Shown: one piece after another, positions 51,571-60,202 of the stretch
Layout of the letters: each line of letters starts with the position of its first letter
Position numbering within the stretch: position 1 is the stretch's first letter
Assembly: GCF_008329535.1 (NCBI RefSeq)
Contig: NZ_NPKR01000001.1
Location: 744,001-808,000, forward strand
From: Mycolicibacterium sp. P1-18
GTDB lineage: Bacteria > Actinomycetota > Actinomycetes > Mycobacteriales > Mycobacteriaceae
Direction of reading: 5' to 3'
Length of the DNA stretch: 64,000 nucleotides
Notes under the pieces: generated by a model
What the model was told of the DNA's origin: nothing
The model's database searches: none
The model's input: only the letters and a program-made list of their open reading frames with translations
Translations under genes and position numbers: made by a program

Positions 51571-52735
51571 AGACGCGTTGGGCATTGGTGACGCCGATCA
51601 GGTCGACGACGTGGATCGCGTCGGCGTCGGTGCAGTCACCGGCGCGCACCCACTCGCCGAGCACCACGCCCATGGCCCGGCGCCACAGCACCGATCCGAG
51701 AACGTGCAGTTCGGGCGGTCCGAACGCATCCGAGGAGTACAGCTGCTTGGCGAACGGCGCGGTCTCCATCGCCTCGGCGACCAGACCCGTCGACCGCGCC
51801 CCGAGGTAGTTGACCGCCAGACCGACGTCGAAGTTCACGTGGTCGAACGCCTGCGCCAGATAGCCCGCCTGGCGCTGAAAGGGGTAGCAGTGCAACAGCA
51901 TCACCGGGACGGGCGTCATGGTGCGCAGCAGCGGCAGCAGCAGCATGGGGTCGCTGCGGTGCAGGTCCATGTCGCGGTCACCGAAGCCGACGTGCACCTG
52001 GATCGGGAGCCCGTGCTCGGCGGCCTCGTGGACGCCGAACGCGATGAGCAGGGAGTCGTCGACGCGCAGGGGCCGGCCGCCGGCCAGGAAGTCCCTGGCG
52101 TGCGCGACCACCTCGGCGTCCGACGGGCGGCTCCAGTCGACGTCGAATCCGACGCGGTAGGCCGCAATCGTCTTCGTGCCCACCACGTGTGGGTCGTCGA
52201 CCGCCGCCTTCAGCGCGGCCCGGAACGCGTCGGGGAAGTCCTGGGCCGACGTCCCGCCGTCGAGGAGGTCCTCGGTGAGCCGCTCCAACCGCAGGATCTC
52301 CGAGGACGCCACGCCGCTGAGTTCGGTCAGCCGTTCCGGCGTCGTGATCAGGTCGCCCTTGAACCCGGTGTCGACGACCCATCGGCTGACCCGCGCCGCC
52401 GGCAGCATGATGCGCGAGAGGTCGTCCGGGGAGAACTCGCTGCGCCGCGCCCAGTAGTCCTCGGCGCTGGCCAGCGGTTCGAGCCCCAGCAACGGCGCAC
52501 ACCACCGTCGGATGGAAAGCCCCAGCGGAGAGTCGAATTGGGTCATGAAGCTCGGAACGGGATCGGTGGACCCCTCGTTGATCGAGGCCTCGAAGTCGGC
52601 GCGATCCACGGGTTGACTGAACGTGCCGTGCACGTGGTGGTCGACCAGTTCGACGCTCTGCAGGTGCGCGGCCAGGGGCTCGGGCACGTCGCCCCGGACC
52701 CCGGCGAAGACGTCGGGTAGTTCACCAGCCTGCAT
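51560..52735 (-). CDS. FluG-type amidohydrolase
   Basis: A 391-residue amidohydrolase-superfamily TIM barrel: metal-binding VDHHVHG (HxH), LPIQVHVGFGDRD, MLLHCYPF and YSSDAFGPPELHV (final Asp). In nodulin/FluG proteins such a domain is fused to a glutamine-synthetase-like domain, and in M. tuberculosis glnA3 (Rv1878) is followed by a protein of this type (Rv1879). Here the GS-like gene lies a few genes upstream on the same strand. It probably hydrolyses a gamma-glutamyl amide or a related amide. It overlaps both neighbours (14 and 11 bases). Confidence 0.82.
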   Translation of the reverse strand: MQAGELPDVFAGVRGDVPEPLAAHLQSVELVDHHVHGTFSQPVDRADFEASINEGSTDPVPSFMTQFDSPLGLSIRRWCAPLLGLEPLASAEDYWARRSEFSPDDLSRIMLPAARVSRWVVDTGFKGDLITTPERLTELSGVASSEILRLERLTEDLLDGGTSAQDFPDAFRAALKAAVDDPHVVGTKTIAAYRVGFDVDWSRPSDAEVVAHARDFLAGGRPLRVDDSLLIAFGVHEAAEHGLPIQVHVGFGDRDMDLHRSDPMLLLPLLRTMTPVPVMLLHCYPFQRQAGYLAQAFDHVNFDVGLAVNYLGARSTGLVAEAMETAPFAKQLYSSDAFGPPELHVLGSVLWRRAMGVVLGEWVRAGDCTDADAIHVVDLIGVTNAQRVYGI

Positions 52736-54029
52736 ATCGAGCCACCTCCTCGGCGTTCACGCGTCCCGCGGCCGCATCGGCGATGGCCGCGCCCAGGATT
52801 TCGACCGCCCGCCCCGCCTCGGCTTCGGTGAGCACCAGCGGTGGCGTGATCTCCAGGACGTTGCCACCCACGTAGTAGACGACCGCTCCCAACTCCCACG
52901 CACGGTAGACCACCTGCGCCGCCAGCCGGGGATCACGCTCCCCGGTGCCCGGGTCGACGAGTTCCACACCGATCGCCAGCCCCCGACCGCGCACGTCGCC
53001 GATGCGGTCGGCGCCCGGCGAGCCGGCCAACGCACGCAGCCCGTCGGCGAGCATCGTGCCGACGGTGGCCGCCCGACCGGGCAGGTCCTCGCCGACGATG
53101 GTGGCCAGCACGGCTCGGCCCGCCGCCGTGCACACCGGGTTGCCCGCCGTGGTGAGAAGCGCTGCGGCGGGCGGGTTGTCGAGGATGTCGGCGGGTCCCA
53201 CCGCGGCCGACAGTGGCAGGCCGCCGCCGAGCACCTTGCCGAAGGTGACGATGTCGGGTTCGATGCCGTCGTGGGTGAAGGCGTGCAACGTGCCCGGCCT
53301 GCCGAGGCCCATCTTGACCTCGTCGCAGATCATCGGCACGCCGTGTCGCCGGCACAGCTCGTGCAGTTGGGCGAGGAACCCGTCGGGCGGCACGACCAGG
53401 CCCCCGTCGGACAGGATCGGCTCGACGATGAGGCAGGCGATGGAGCCGGTGGCCAGGTGTTCCTCGGCCGCGGCCAGGCAGGTGGCGACGTCGGCCGTCA
53501 CCCCGTCGGGCCCGGGACGAAAGGGGTTGGGGTAGGCCAGGAACACCGCGTCCGGGTCGGCGGGCGCACCCGCGTCGACGTGCACGCCGGAGACGCCCAT
53601 CGCGATCCCGACCCCGCCGTGGTAGCTGTGCTCGAAGGCGATGACGGTCCGCTTCCCGCTGGCGTGCCGGCACGCGCGCAGCGCGACGTCGTTGGCGTCG
53701 GATCCCGCGTGCCCCAGGTAGACCCGCCGTTCGCCGCTGCCGGGGACCAACGCCAGCAGATCCTCGGCCAGCCCCACCGAGTCGGGGTGCACCGCCGACA
53801 GGCCGCCCGACCCGGGGGCGTCGCGGACGGCGCGGCTGACCGCCTCCACGACGGCCGGGTGGCCGTGCCCGAGACCGCTCGCCGTCCAGGTGGCCGACAG
53901 GTCCAGCAGTTCGCGACCGTCGGGGGTCACCAGCGTCGAGCCGTGCCCGGACACCACCTCCAGCGGGAAGAACCGGAGCTTCTCGATGCCGGCGACCGCG
54001 GCCTCGTCCCGCGCGTAGAGAGTGCTCAT
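52722..54029 (-). CDS. Class III (omega-amino-acid/polyamine-type) aminotransferase
   Basis: A 435-residue class III aminotransferase: HPAVVEAVSRAV, GHAGSDANDVALRACRHASGKRTVIAFEHSYHG (PLP phosphate loop), ICDEVKMGLGRPGTLHAF (PLP Asp) and VTFGKVLGGGLPLSA with the Schiff-base lysine. It transfers a terminal amino group to a keto acid, for example from a diamine or gamma-glutamylated amine. The ATG at 54029 overlaps the permease stop (ATGA), so the two are translationally coupled. Confidence 0.87.
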   Translation of the reverse strand: MSTLYARDEAAVAGIEKLRFFPLEVVSGHGSTLVTPDGRELLDLSATWTASGLGHGHPAVVEAVSRAVRDAPGSGGLSAVHPDSVGLAEDLLALVPGSGERRVYLGHAGSDANDVALRACRHASGKRTVIAFEHSYHGGVGIAMGVSGVHVDAGAPADPDAVFLAYPNPFRPGPDGVTADVATCLAAAEEHLATGSIACLIVEPILSDGGLVVPPDGFLAQLHELCRRHGVPMICDEVKMGLGRPGTLHAFTHDGIEPDIVTFGKVLGGGLPLSAAVGPADILDNPPAAALLTTAGNPVCTAAGRAVLATIVGEDLPGRAATVGTMLADGLRALAGSPGADRIGDVRGRGLAIGVELVDPGTGERDPRLAAQVVYRAWELGAVVYYVGGNVLEITPPLVLTEAEAGRAVEILGAAIADAAAGRVNAEEVARYAGW

Positions 54030-55513
54030 TCCGTGGCGGCCAGCTCGGCGCTCAGCGACGCACCGACCCGCTTGGCGATGCCGGACGCGGCGATGGCGAT
54101 GACCAATCCGACCACGCACCAATACAATCCGAGCATCGGCGCCGCGGCCCAGTCCGTCGCGTCCTTGACGTTGAACCACAGCACCACCGCGATCACCACC
54201 GCACCGAGCAGCGGCAGCGCGATGCCGAGAACCTTGCCGCCGCCACCGTGTACGGGGACGAACTTGGGTGCGCCGACGAACCAGGCGGCGGCGAGTTCGA
54301 CCAGCAGGTAGCAGACCATCAGGCACACCGAGCCGGCGACGGCGAACAGGAAGTACGTGTCGATCGCCGGGTTGCCGGTGCCCATGTCGGGCCAGCGGAA
54401 GGCACCGCAGAGCAGGTCGACCACCAGGGCGACGCCGACCACCAGCCAGGTGGCGAAGCGGGGGCCGCCGGTGCCCTCGTGGATCTGCGCGAGTGCCTTG
54501 GGGCCGAAGCCGTCCCGGCCGAACGCGTAGAGCATCCGGCCCGACGTCGCCGAGCACGCCAGGTGGCAGCCGAACGCCGAGACGATCGCGGTGAAGATGA
54601 TCAGCAAGCTGAACCACTGGCCGATGTAGGTGTTGCCCAAGTCGCCCAGCGTGTTTCCGGAGCTGCCGAACGCCTCGAGGCCCGCGGCGTCGGTGCCGAA
54701 ACCCACCACCTGCGCGAACATCACCACGACGAACAGCACACCGGTCAGGATCAGCGTGCCGGCCAGGGCCCGGGGGATGTTGCGGCCGGGGTCGTCGGTC
54801 TCCTCGCCCATCGACGCGCACGCCTCGAAGCCGGCCCAGGACAGGAAGGCCGCGACCACGCCGCTGATCACCGCGGAGCTGGAGACGCCCTCGAAGGTGA
54901 AGGCGCTGAAGTCGATTCCGGTGGCGGGCGCACCGCCGCGGGCGAAGATCACCACGACCAGCACCACCATCGCGACGATGCCGACGCCCTCGATGCCGAG
55001 CAGGATCTTGCCGAGCAGGCGGACGTCACGACCGGACAGCAGGAACGAGATCACCGCACCGACCGCGACGACGGCCAGCCAGGGCAGCTGGTACGGCGTG
55101 TCGTCACCCGGCTGCAGCTTCGCGACGAACGCGTTGACGAACGCGGCCGTCAGCGCCAGCGTGCCGATCGCGAAGCCGGCGTAGGCGCCGAGCATCGCGA
55201 AGCCGGAGAAGAATCCGGCCCGCGGCCCGATGGTCCCGCCGACCAGACCGTAGGCCGAGCCGGCGTGGTTGAGGTGCCGGGTGAGCCGGACGAAGCTGTA
55301 CCCGACCAGCGACACCCCGACCAGGCCGATCACGAAGACCAGGGGGATGGCCTTGCCGACCGTGGCGATCAGTCCCTGACCGTTGCCCGACATGGCCAGC
55401 GTCGGCCCGACCAGGGCGACGGACATGGCCAGCGCCACCCAGAACGGGAGGCGGCGGTGCGGAAGGTGACCGGCCTCCTCCGACGGCGTGGCCGGTGACG
55501 TATTGGTGCTCAT
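54026..55513 (-). CDS. APC-superfamily amino acid/polyamine permease
   Basis: A 495-residue APC permease with 12 helices. Helix 1 carries SVALVGPTLAMSGNGQGLI, and helix 6 region SSAVISGVVAAFLSWAGFEACASMGEETDDPGRNIPRA contains the GFEACASMGEE motif of amino acid and amine permeases. AAGGAGACATCG precedes the ATG. It heads a run of overlapping genes (aminotransferase, amidohydrolase, decarboxylase-type) and should import the amine or amino acid that the cluster breaks down. Confidence 0.87.
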   Translation of the reverse strand: MSTNTSPATPSEEAGHLPHRRLPFWVALAMSVALVGPTLAMSGNGQGLIATVGKAIPLVFVIGLVGVSLVGYSFVRLTRHLNHAGSAYGLVGGTIGPRAGFFSGFAMLGAYAGFAIGTLALTAAFVNAFVAKLQPGDDTPYQLPWLAVVAVGAVISFLLSGRDVRLLGKILLGIEGVGIVAMVVLVVVIFARGGAPATGIDFSAFTFEGVSSSAVISGVVAAFLSWAGFEACASMGEETDDPGRNIPRALAGTLILTGVLFVVVMFAQVVGFGTDAAGLEAFGSSGNTLGDLGNTYIGQWFSLLIIFTAIVSAFGCHLACSATSGRMLYAFGRDGFGPKALAQIHEGTGGPRFATWLVVGVALVVDLLCGAFRWPDMGTGNPAIDTYFLFAVAGSVCLMVCYLLVELAAAWFVGAPKFVPVHGGGGKVLGIALPLLGAVVIAVVLWFNVKDATDWAAAPMLGLYWCVVGLVIAIAASGIAKRVGASLSAELAATE

Positions 55514-55571
55514 CGATGTCTCCTTGGGTTCGTCGCGGGTCGTCGTCGGTGGGGCGGTGGTCGGTCGCTGG

Positions 55572-56900
55572 TCAACAGCTCCACGCCAGGCGCAGGGCCC
55601 GGGTGGTCTCGACGGGTGGCCGGCCGCCGAAGGTGGCGATCTCGTGCCGCCGCACGGCCACGACGGCTTCGATCACCTCCGGCGTCAGCAGCTCCGCGGC
55701 AACGTTGGACCGTTCCAGGGCGTCGACGGCGGAGGCTTGGTCGGTGGCCAGCGGCGGTGGCGCGGTGGCGGACTGCGCGGGGTTCTCGGGCACCTCGGCC
55801 GGTAGCTCGAGTCCGCGGTCGACGCCCCGCAGCGCGCTGCCCAGGAAGGCGGCGGCGGCCAGGTAGGGGTTGGCGCTCGGGTCGATCAGCTTCAGCTCGG
55901 CGTTGGCGCCGTGTGGGCTGCCGGGCGTGGCGGCGACGAACCGCACGGCGGCTTCGCGGTTCTCCAGACCCCAGCACGCCACCGCGCCGGCCCAGTTGCC
56001 CGGCTTGAGGCGCAGCGCCGACAGTGCCGAACCCGCGTACACCCCGATCAGGTCGGGCAACGCGTCCACCACGCCGGCGATCGCCGACGCGCCGGCCGGC
56101 CGGATGCCGTACGGCCCCTCGCCCCCGGAGAACAACGGGCCCTCGTCGTCGGCCAGGGACAGGTGCAGGTGCGCGCCGTTGCCTGCGGCGCCCTCGAAGG
56201 GCACCGGCGCGAACGAGATTCGCAGCCCGTGCCGGGCCGCCGCCCGGCCGAGGACGATGCGCGTGAGGATGACGGCGTCGGCGGCGGCGACGGGGGTGGT
56301 GGGCGCCAACGACACCTCGAGTTGGTCGTGGCCGTATTCGGTGTGGATCTGCTCGATGCTCAGGCCCGCGCGGTCGGCGGTGGTGGCGAGGTCGACCAGG
56401 AACGCCGAATGATCGAGCGACGTGCGGATTCCGTATGGCGACCAGGGTCCCGTGGAGGCCGGTTCGCCGTCGGCGGCGAGCATCGTGCACTCCAGTTCGG
56501 CGCCCACCAGGGCGGTCAGCCCTCGGTCGGCGGCGGCACGTTCGGCGCGCGCCAGCGCGTCGCGCGTGCACAGCGGGGCCGGGTCGCCCGTCTGGTCGGT
56601 GAGGTTGCCTGGCGCCCAGGCGATTCCGGCGTCGACGACGCGGACGGTGGCCGGGTCGATCCGGATCCGCAGATCACCGGCGACGCCGATGGTCGGGGTG
56701 AAGGCGATCCCGGTGTCGACGCAGAAGACGCTCCATGACGGGGACACGCCCATTCCGGAGCGCTGGAAGTCACCGAGCCGGCGCAGCGGGACGTACTTCG
56801 CCCGGGTGACGCCGGCCGGATCGGTCACCGAACCCGCCACCAGCTCAACGCCGTTGGCGCGCAGTTCGGTGATGAGGTCGTCGATCGACACTGGTTCCAT
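55572..56900 (-). CDS. Glutamine-synthetase-like gamma-glutamyl ligase (GlnA3 type)
   Basis: A 442-residue GSI-fold protein. Nucleotide and metal motifs are kept: GAELECTM, EYGHDQLEVS, NGAHLHLSL, ENREAAVRF and ELKLIDPSANPYLAAAA. The loop that in true GSI reads RLVPGYEAPV, with the catalytic Glu327, reads RLKPGNWAGAV here, so Trp replaces that glutamate, and the adenylylation site is absent. This and the context (amine permease, aminotransferase, amidohydrolase) indicate ligation of glutamate to an amine such as a polyamine rather than to ammonia. ATG 56900 follows GAGAGGGG. The first gene of the leftward cluster, with 58 bases before the permease. Confidence 0.85.
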   Translation of the reverse strand: MEPVSIDDLITELRANGVELVAGSVTDPAGVTRAKYVPLRRLGDFQRSGMGVSPSWSVFCVDTGIAFTPTIGVAGDLRIRIDPATVRVVDAGIAWAPGNLTDQTGDPAPLCTRDALARAERAAADRGLTALVGAELECTMLAADGEPASTGPWSPYGIRTSLDHSAFLVDLATTADRAGLSIEQIHTEYGHDQLEVSLAPTTPVAAADAVILTRIVLGRAAARHGLRISFAPVPFEGAAGNGAHLHLSLADDEGPLFSGGEGPYGIRPAGASAIAGVVDALPDLIGVYAGSALSALRLKPGNWAGAVACWGLENREAAVRFVAATPGSPHGANAELKLIDPSANPYLAAAAFLGSALRGVDRGLELPAEVPENPAQSATAPPPLATDQASAVDALERSNVAAELLTPEVIEAVVAVRRHEIATFGGRPPVETTRALRLAWSC

Positions 56901-57022
56901 TCCCCTCTCGAGTGCTGGGTGCCACGTGAGTCTGCGAGAAATCTATGTCATGAATGTTTCAGATTCTTTAAATTCGTCGGTTTATGGTTGATTCGTAAGA
57001 TCATGAATCGGAGGATGCCTGC
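56901..57022. promoter_or_regulatory. AT-rich divergent control region of the amine cluster
   Basis: This 122-base gap between the GlnA3-like and amidohydrolase genes is markedly AT-rich for the window. It contains repeated ATGAAT/ATTC words: TCATGAATGTTTCAGATTC (about 56949-56967) and GATTC-N10-GAATC (about 56991-57010). These are plausible binding sites for the RpiR regulator encoded at 57844. Promoters for both directions must lie here; I cannot fix the -10 boxes. Confidence 0.5.
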
Positions 57023-57847
57023 ATGTGTCGACTCTTGGGTGTCGTCTCGCGAACGCCGGTGTCCATCGCCTCCGCGGTCGGGGACACGGTGCTGACGGAC
57101 TTCGTCGCGCTGACGAAGATCCACGGCGACGGCTGGGGCGTCGCCGGGGTCGACCGGGTCGGTGACGTCCCGCGCGTCACCGTGTCCGCGGGCAGCGCGC
57201 TCGACGACCCCGACTTCGCGGCCGCCGTCCACGACCCCCGCCCGACCGCGTCGCTGGTTCACCTGCGCTGGGCCACCAACGGACTCGCGGTGGAACCGCG
57301 CAACTCCCACCCCTTCCTGACCGATGGACTGGCGATGGCCCACAACGGGTCGATCAAGCCGATGGACACGCTGGACGGTCTGCTCGAGCCCGCGATCGCG
57401 GCGTCCGTGCGCGGCACCACCGACAGCGAGCGCTACTTTGCGCTGATCCGCCAACACCGCGCTGCCGCACCGAGTCTCGCCGAGGCCGTGCGGCGGGCCG
57501 TCGCCCAGCTGCGGCAGACCCATCCCGACGCCAGCCTCAACGCGCTGCTCCTCGGCGAGGAGCAGCTGGTCGTCGTCCACGCGCATGCCCACAGCCGCTT
57601 GCTCGACGAGGACATCGAGGAGATCAGCGCGACCGATCTGCCGTCGGAACACCTCGAGGACTACTTCGCCCTGCGGATCGCGCGCCTCGGCCAGGACGGC
57701 GACGCCCGGGTGGTGGTCGGGTCGACGGGGTTCGGCGACCTGCCGTGGGAACCGCTGCCACCGGAGTCCGTCGTCGCCATCTCGTTGCACGACCTGTCGA
57801 CGACGACGCACCCCCTCGTCGTGCCGGACGCGACGAGACCGACGTGA
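57023..57847 (+). CDS. Class II glutamine amidotransferase / EgtC-like gamma-glutamyl hydrolase
   Basis: A 274-residue Ntn hydrolase starting with the nucleophile Cys2 (MCRLLGVVS). Further active-site motifs are DGWGVAG, LVHLRWATNG and HPFLTDGLAMAHNGSI. No synthetase domain is attached, so it is a stand-alone glutaminase-type protein, as are YafJ and the ergothioneine enzyme EgtC, which removes a gamma-glutamyl group. Being divergent from a gamma-glutamyl ligase and coupled to a regulator, it may hydrolyse the gamma-glutamyl amine (inference). GGAGG precedes the ATG; its stop overlaps the RpiR start as GTGA. Confidence 0.8.
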   Translation: MCRLLGVVSRTPVSIASAVGDTVLTDFVALTKIHGDGWGVAGVDRVGDVPRVTVSAGSALDDPDFAAAVHDPRPTASLVHLRWATNGLAVEPRNSHPFLTDGLAMAHNGSIKPMDTLDGLLEPAIAASVRGTTDSERYFALIRQHRAAAPSLAEAVRRAVAQLRQTHPDASLNALLLGEEQLVVVHAHAHSRLLDEDIEEISATDLPSEHLEDYFALRIARLGQDGDARVVVGSTGFGDLPWEPLPPESVVAISLHDLSTTTHPLVVPDATRPT

Positions 57848-58710
57848 CCGAGGAGAGCGTGGCCGCGCGCGCCGGCGCCGCCCTCCCGTCGTTGAGCAAG
57901 GCGGAACGCCGGGTGGGTCGGGCGCTGCTCGCCGACTATCCGAGCGCCGGGCTGGCCAGCGCCGCCCGGCTCGCCGAACGCGCCGAGGTGAGCCCGCCGA
58001 CCGTGCTCCGGTTCGCGCAAACCCTTGGCTACGACGGGTTCACCGATCTGCAGGTCGCGTTGCGCGCCGAGCTGACCGCCCGGTCCAACGGGCCGATCAC
58101 CCGATTGTCGGCGGGGCCTGCCGGTGCCGACGCCGACGCCGGTCCGCTGGACCGGCTGCTGCACCAGGCGCGCGCGCAGAACGAACGGGCCGAGGAGACG
58201 CTGGCGCAGCTGCCCGCCCCCGCGGTCGAGGCCGCCATCGCCCTGCTGGCCGACACCAGCCGACCGCTCTATCTGCACGGTGGGCGGTTCTCGCACCTGC
58301 TGGCCATGCATCTCGCCGCGCACCTGGAGCAGTTGCGGCCCGGCGTACGGCTGCTCGCCGATCCCAGCGGTCGCGATCTGGGCACCATGATCGAGCTGAC
58401 CCGCCGCGACGTCGTGATGCTGTTCGACTATCACCGCTATCAGCGCAGCGCCGCCGATCTGGCCGCCCGGGTGCACCGGGCGGGCGCGACGGTGCTGCTG
58501 GTCACCGACGACCTGGCGTGCCCGGTCGCCCCCGAGGCCGAGGTGGTGCTGACGGCGTCGAGCACGGTCGGCACCACCTACCAGAGCATGGCGGCTGGCT
58601 TCCTGCTCACCGAGTTGCTCATCCCGCTGGTGATGGACGCGGTCGGCGAGCCCGCCCGCACGCGCATGGCGCTGTGGGAGGAGCAACGCCGCAGCGAACT
58701 GCTGGGCTGA
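57844..58710 (+). CDS. RpiR-family (MurR/RpiR) transcriptional regulator
   Basis: A 288-residue regulator with an N-terminal HTH_6 domain (LSKAERRVGRALLADYPSAGLASAARLAERAEVSPPTVLRFAQTLGYDGFTDLQVALR) and a C-terminal SIS-like domain (about 130-260; PLYLHGGRFSHLLAMHLAAHLEQL). The GTG at 57844 lies in a 4-base overlap with the amidohydrolase stop. It probably controls the divergent amine cluster. SIS domains usually bind phosphosugars, so the effector here is an open question. Confidence 0.82.
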   Translation: MTEESVAARAGAALPSLSKAERRVGRALLADYPSAGLASAARLAERAEVSPPTVLRFAQTLGYDGFTDLQVALRAELTARSNGPITRLSAGPAGADADAGPLDRLLHQARAQNERAEETLAQLPAPAVEAAIALLADTSRPLYLHGGRFSHLLAMHLAAHLEQLRPGVRLLADPSGRDLGTMIELTRRDVVMLFDYHRYQRSAADLAARVHRAGATVLLVTDDLACPVAPEAEVVLTASSTVGTTYQSMAAGFLLTELLIPLVMDAVGEPARTRMALWEEQRRSELLG

Positions 58711-58717
58711 CCCGTCG

Positions 58718-58774
58718 CGAGTGGCCAGTTACGCCACGCGACAGGGGATTTGGCGCCACGGAACTGGCCACTCG
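58718..58774. terminator. Long inverted repeat between convergent genes
   Basis: CGAGTGGCCAGTT (58718-58730) is perfectly complementary to AACTGGCCACTCG (58762-58774), with further inner pairing (ACGCCA with TGGCG). It lies between the stops of the RpiR gene (58710) and the DHA2 pump (58781), so it is probably a bidirectional terminator. Its start CGAGTGGCCA recalls intergenic palindromes common in mycobacterial genomes. Confidence 0.65.
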
Positions 58775-58780
58775 GGGTGA

Positions 58781-60190
58781 CTAGCCGGCGGTCACCGCGG
58801 TGGCCGCATCCCGTGGCAACCGGAAGGACTCGACCACGGTGAGCGCCATCAGCGCGCCGAGGACCAGGAAGGTCCACGCGTACGCGGTGTGCGGGGCCGC
58901 CGCCAGCGGCGTGAAGGTGCTGAGCAGCACTGCCGCCACGGCGATCCCGAGACCCGAGGCCAGCTCCTGCACCGCCGCGTTGAGGGTGTTCGCATGCGTC
59001 AGCCGCTCGCCGGCGACGTCGGAGAAGGCCAGCGTGACGTAGGCGGTGAAGCCGACCGAGCGCAGGGCGCCGCTGAGGAACAGGACCGCACCGATGACGG
59101 CGACCGGCGTCGTCGGCCCCAGGCTGGCGAGCAGCCCGTAGCTGCCCACCGAGAGCACGCCGTTGACGATGAGCACCCGGCGAATCCCGAAGTGCCGCAT
59201 CAACGGCGTCGTCGCCGGCTTGATCGCGATGTTGCCGGCGAACAGCACCGCGACCAACAGGCCCGACAGGAACGGCGTCCACCCGAACACGAGCTGAAAC
59301 TGCAGCGGCAACAGGAACGGCACCGCGGTGATCACCAGTCGGTACAGCGATCCGGCGGTCACCGTGATCCGCAGGGTCGGCACCCGCAGGACCCGCAACT
59401 CGATCAACGGATGGCGGGTGCGCAGCAGGTGCCAGGCCGCGACGGCCAGCAGCACGACGGCCGCCGCACCGCCGAGGGCCACCAGCAGCCAGTCGGTGCC
59501 GGCGACCCGGATGCCCTCCAGCGCCATCAGCGCCGCCGCGATGCCCGCGCCGAGGACCAGCAGCCCCCGCCAGTCGAGCGGCCGACGCACCGGATCCCGC
59601 TCCCCGCGAATGAGTCTGAGCGACAACAGGAATCCGACCACGCCGATGGGAATGTTGACGAAGAAGATCCATCGCCAGGAGCCCAGGGTCGCGATCGCGC
59701 CGCCGAGGACCGGCGCCAGCACCGGCGCCGCCAGCGCGGGCCACGTCAGCAGCGCGATCGTCCGCACCAGGTTGGCCTTGCCACTGACCCGTAGCACCGC
59801 CAGTCGTCCGACGGGCACCATCATGGCTCCGCCGACGCCCTGCAGGATGCGCATCCCGACGAGCATCGGCAGGGAGACGCTGAGCGCACACCCGATCGAC
59901 GCCAGGGTGAAGATGCCGATGGCGGCGGCGAAGACCGGCCGGGCACCGAAGCGGTCGGCCACCCATCCGCTGGCCGGGATGAGCACCGCCAGGGTGACGA
60001 GGTACGCCGAGATCGCGAGGTTGACGTCCACCGGGTCGACCCCGAACGACGACGCGATCAGCGGTATCGCCGGGGTAATGATCGTGGCGTCGACGATCTC
60101 CATGAAGAAGGCACCGGCCACCAGCAGCGCCATCCCCCGGGGGAATGGCGCCGGTACGGCGGGCGGGTCGGGCGACGGCACGGCTGTCAC
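58781..60190 (-). CDS. DHA2-family MFS multidrug efflux pump (EmrB/QacA type)
   Basis: A 469-residue MFS exporter: helix 1 AGAFFMEIVDATIITPAIPLI has the DHA2 motif D1 (LDxTIVNVALP-like), the loop SGWVADRFGARPVF is motif A, and GGAIATLGSWRWIFFVNIPIG is the antiporter motif C/14-helix signature. It probably extrudes a toxic compound with proton exchange. It lies 12 bases after the FAD monooxygenase stop, so both are in one operon under the divergent MarR protein. Confidence 0.87.
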   Translation of the reverse strand: MTAVPSPDPPAVPAPFPRGMALLVAGAFFMEIVDATIITPAIPLIASSFGVDPVDVNLAISAYLVTLAVLIPASGWVADRFGARPVFAAAIGIFTLASIGCALSVSLPMLVGMRILQGVGGAMMVPVGRLAVLRVSGKANLVRTIALLTWPALAAPVLAPVLGGAIATLGSWRWIFFVNIPIGVVGFLLSLRLIRGERDPVRRPLDWRGLLVLGAGIAAALMALEGIRVAGTDWLLVALGGAAAVVLLAVAAWHLLRTRHPLIELRVLRVPTLRITVTAGSLYRLVITAVPFLLPLQFQLVFGWTPFLSGLLVAVLFAGNIAIKPATTPLMRHFGIRRVLIVNGVLSVGSYGLLASLGPTTPVAVIGAVLFLSGALRSVGFTAYVTLAFSDVAGERLTHANTLNAAVQELASGLGIAVAAVLLSTFTPLAAAPHTAYAWTFLVLGALMALTVVESFRLPRDAATAVTAG

Positions 60191-60202
60191 CGTAGTCAGA
60201 CC

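Noticed and set aside
52623..54311. 562-codon plus-strand frame opposite the aminotransferase
   Set aside because: Shadow of the minus-strand PLP enzyme; no conserved motif and no promoter or ribosome site.
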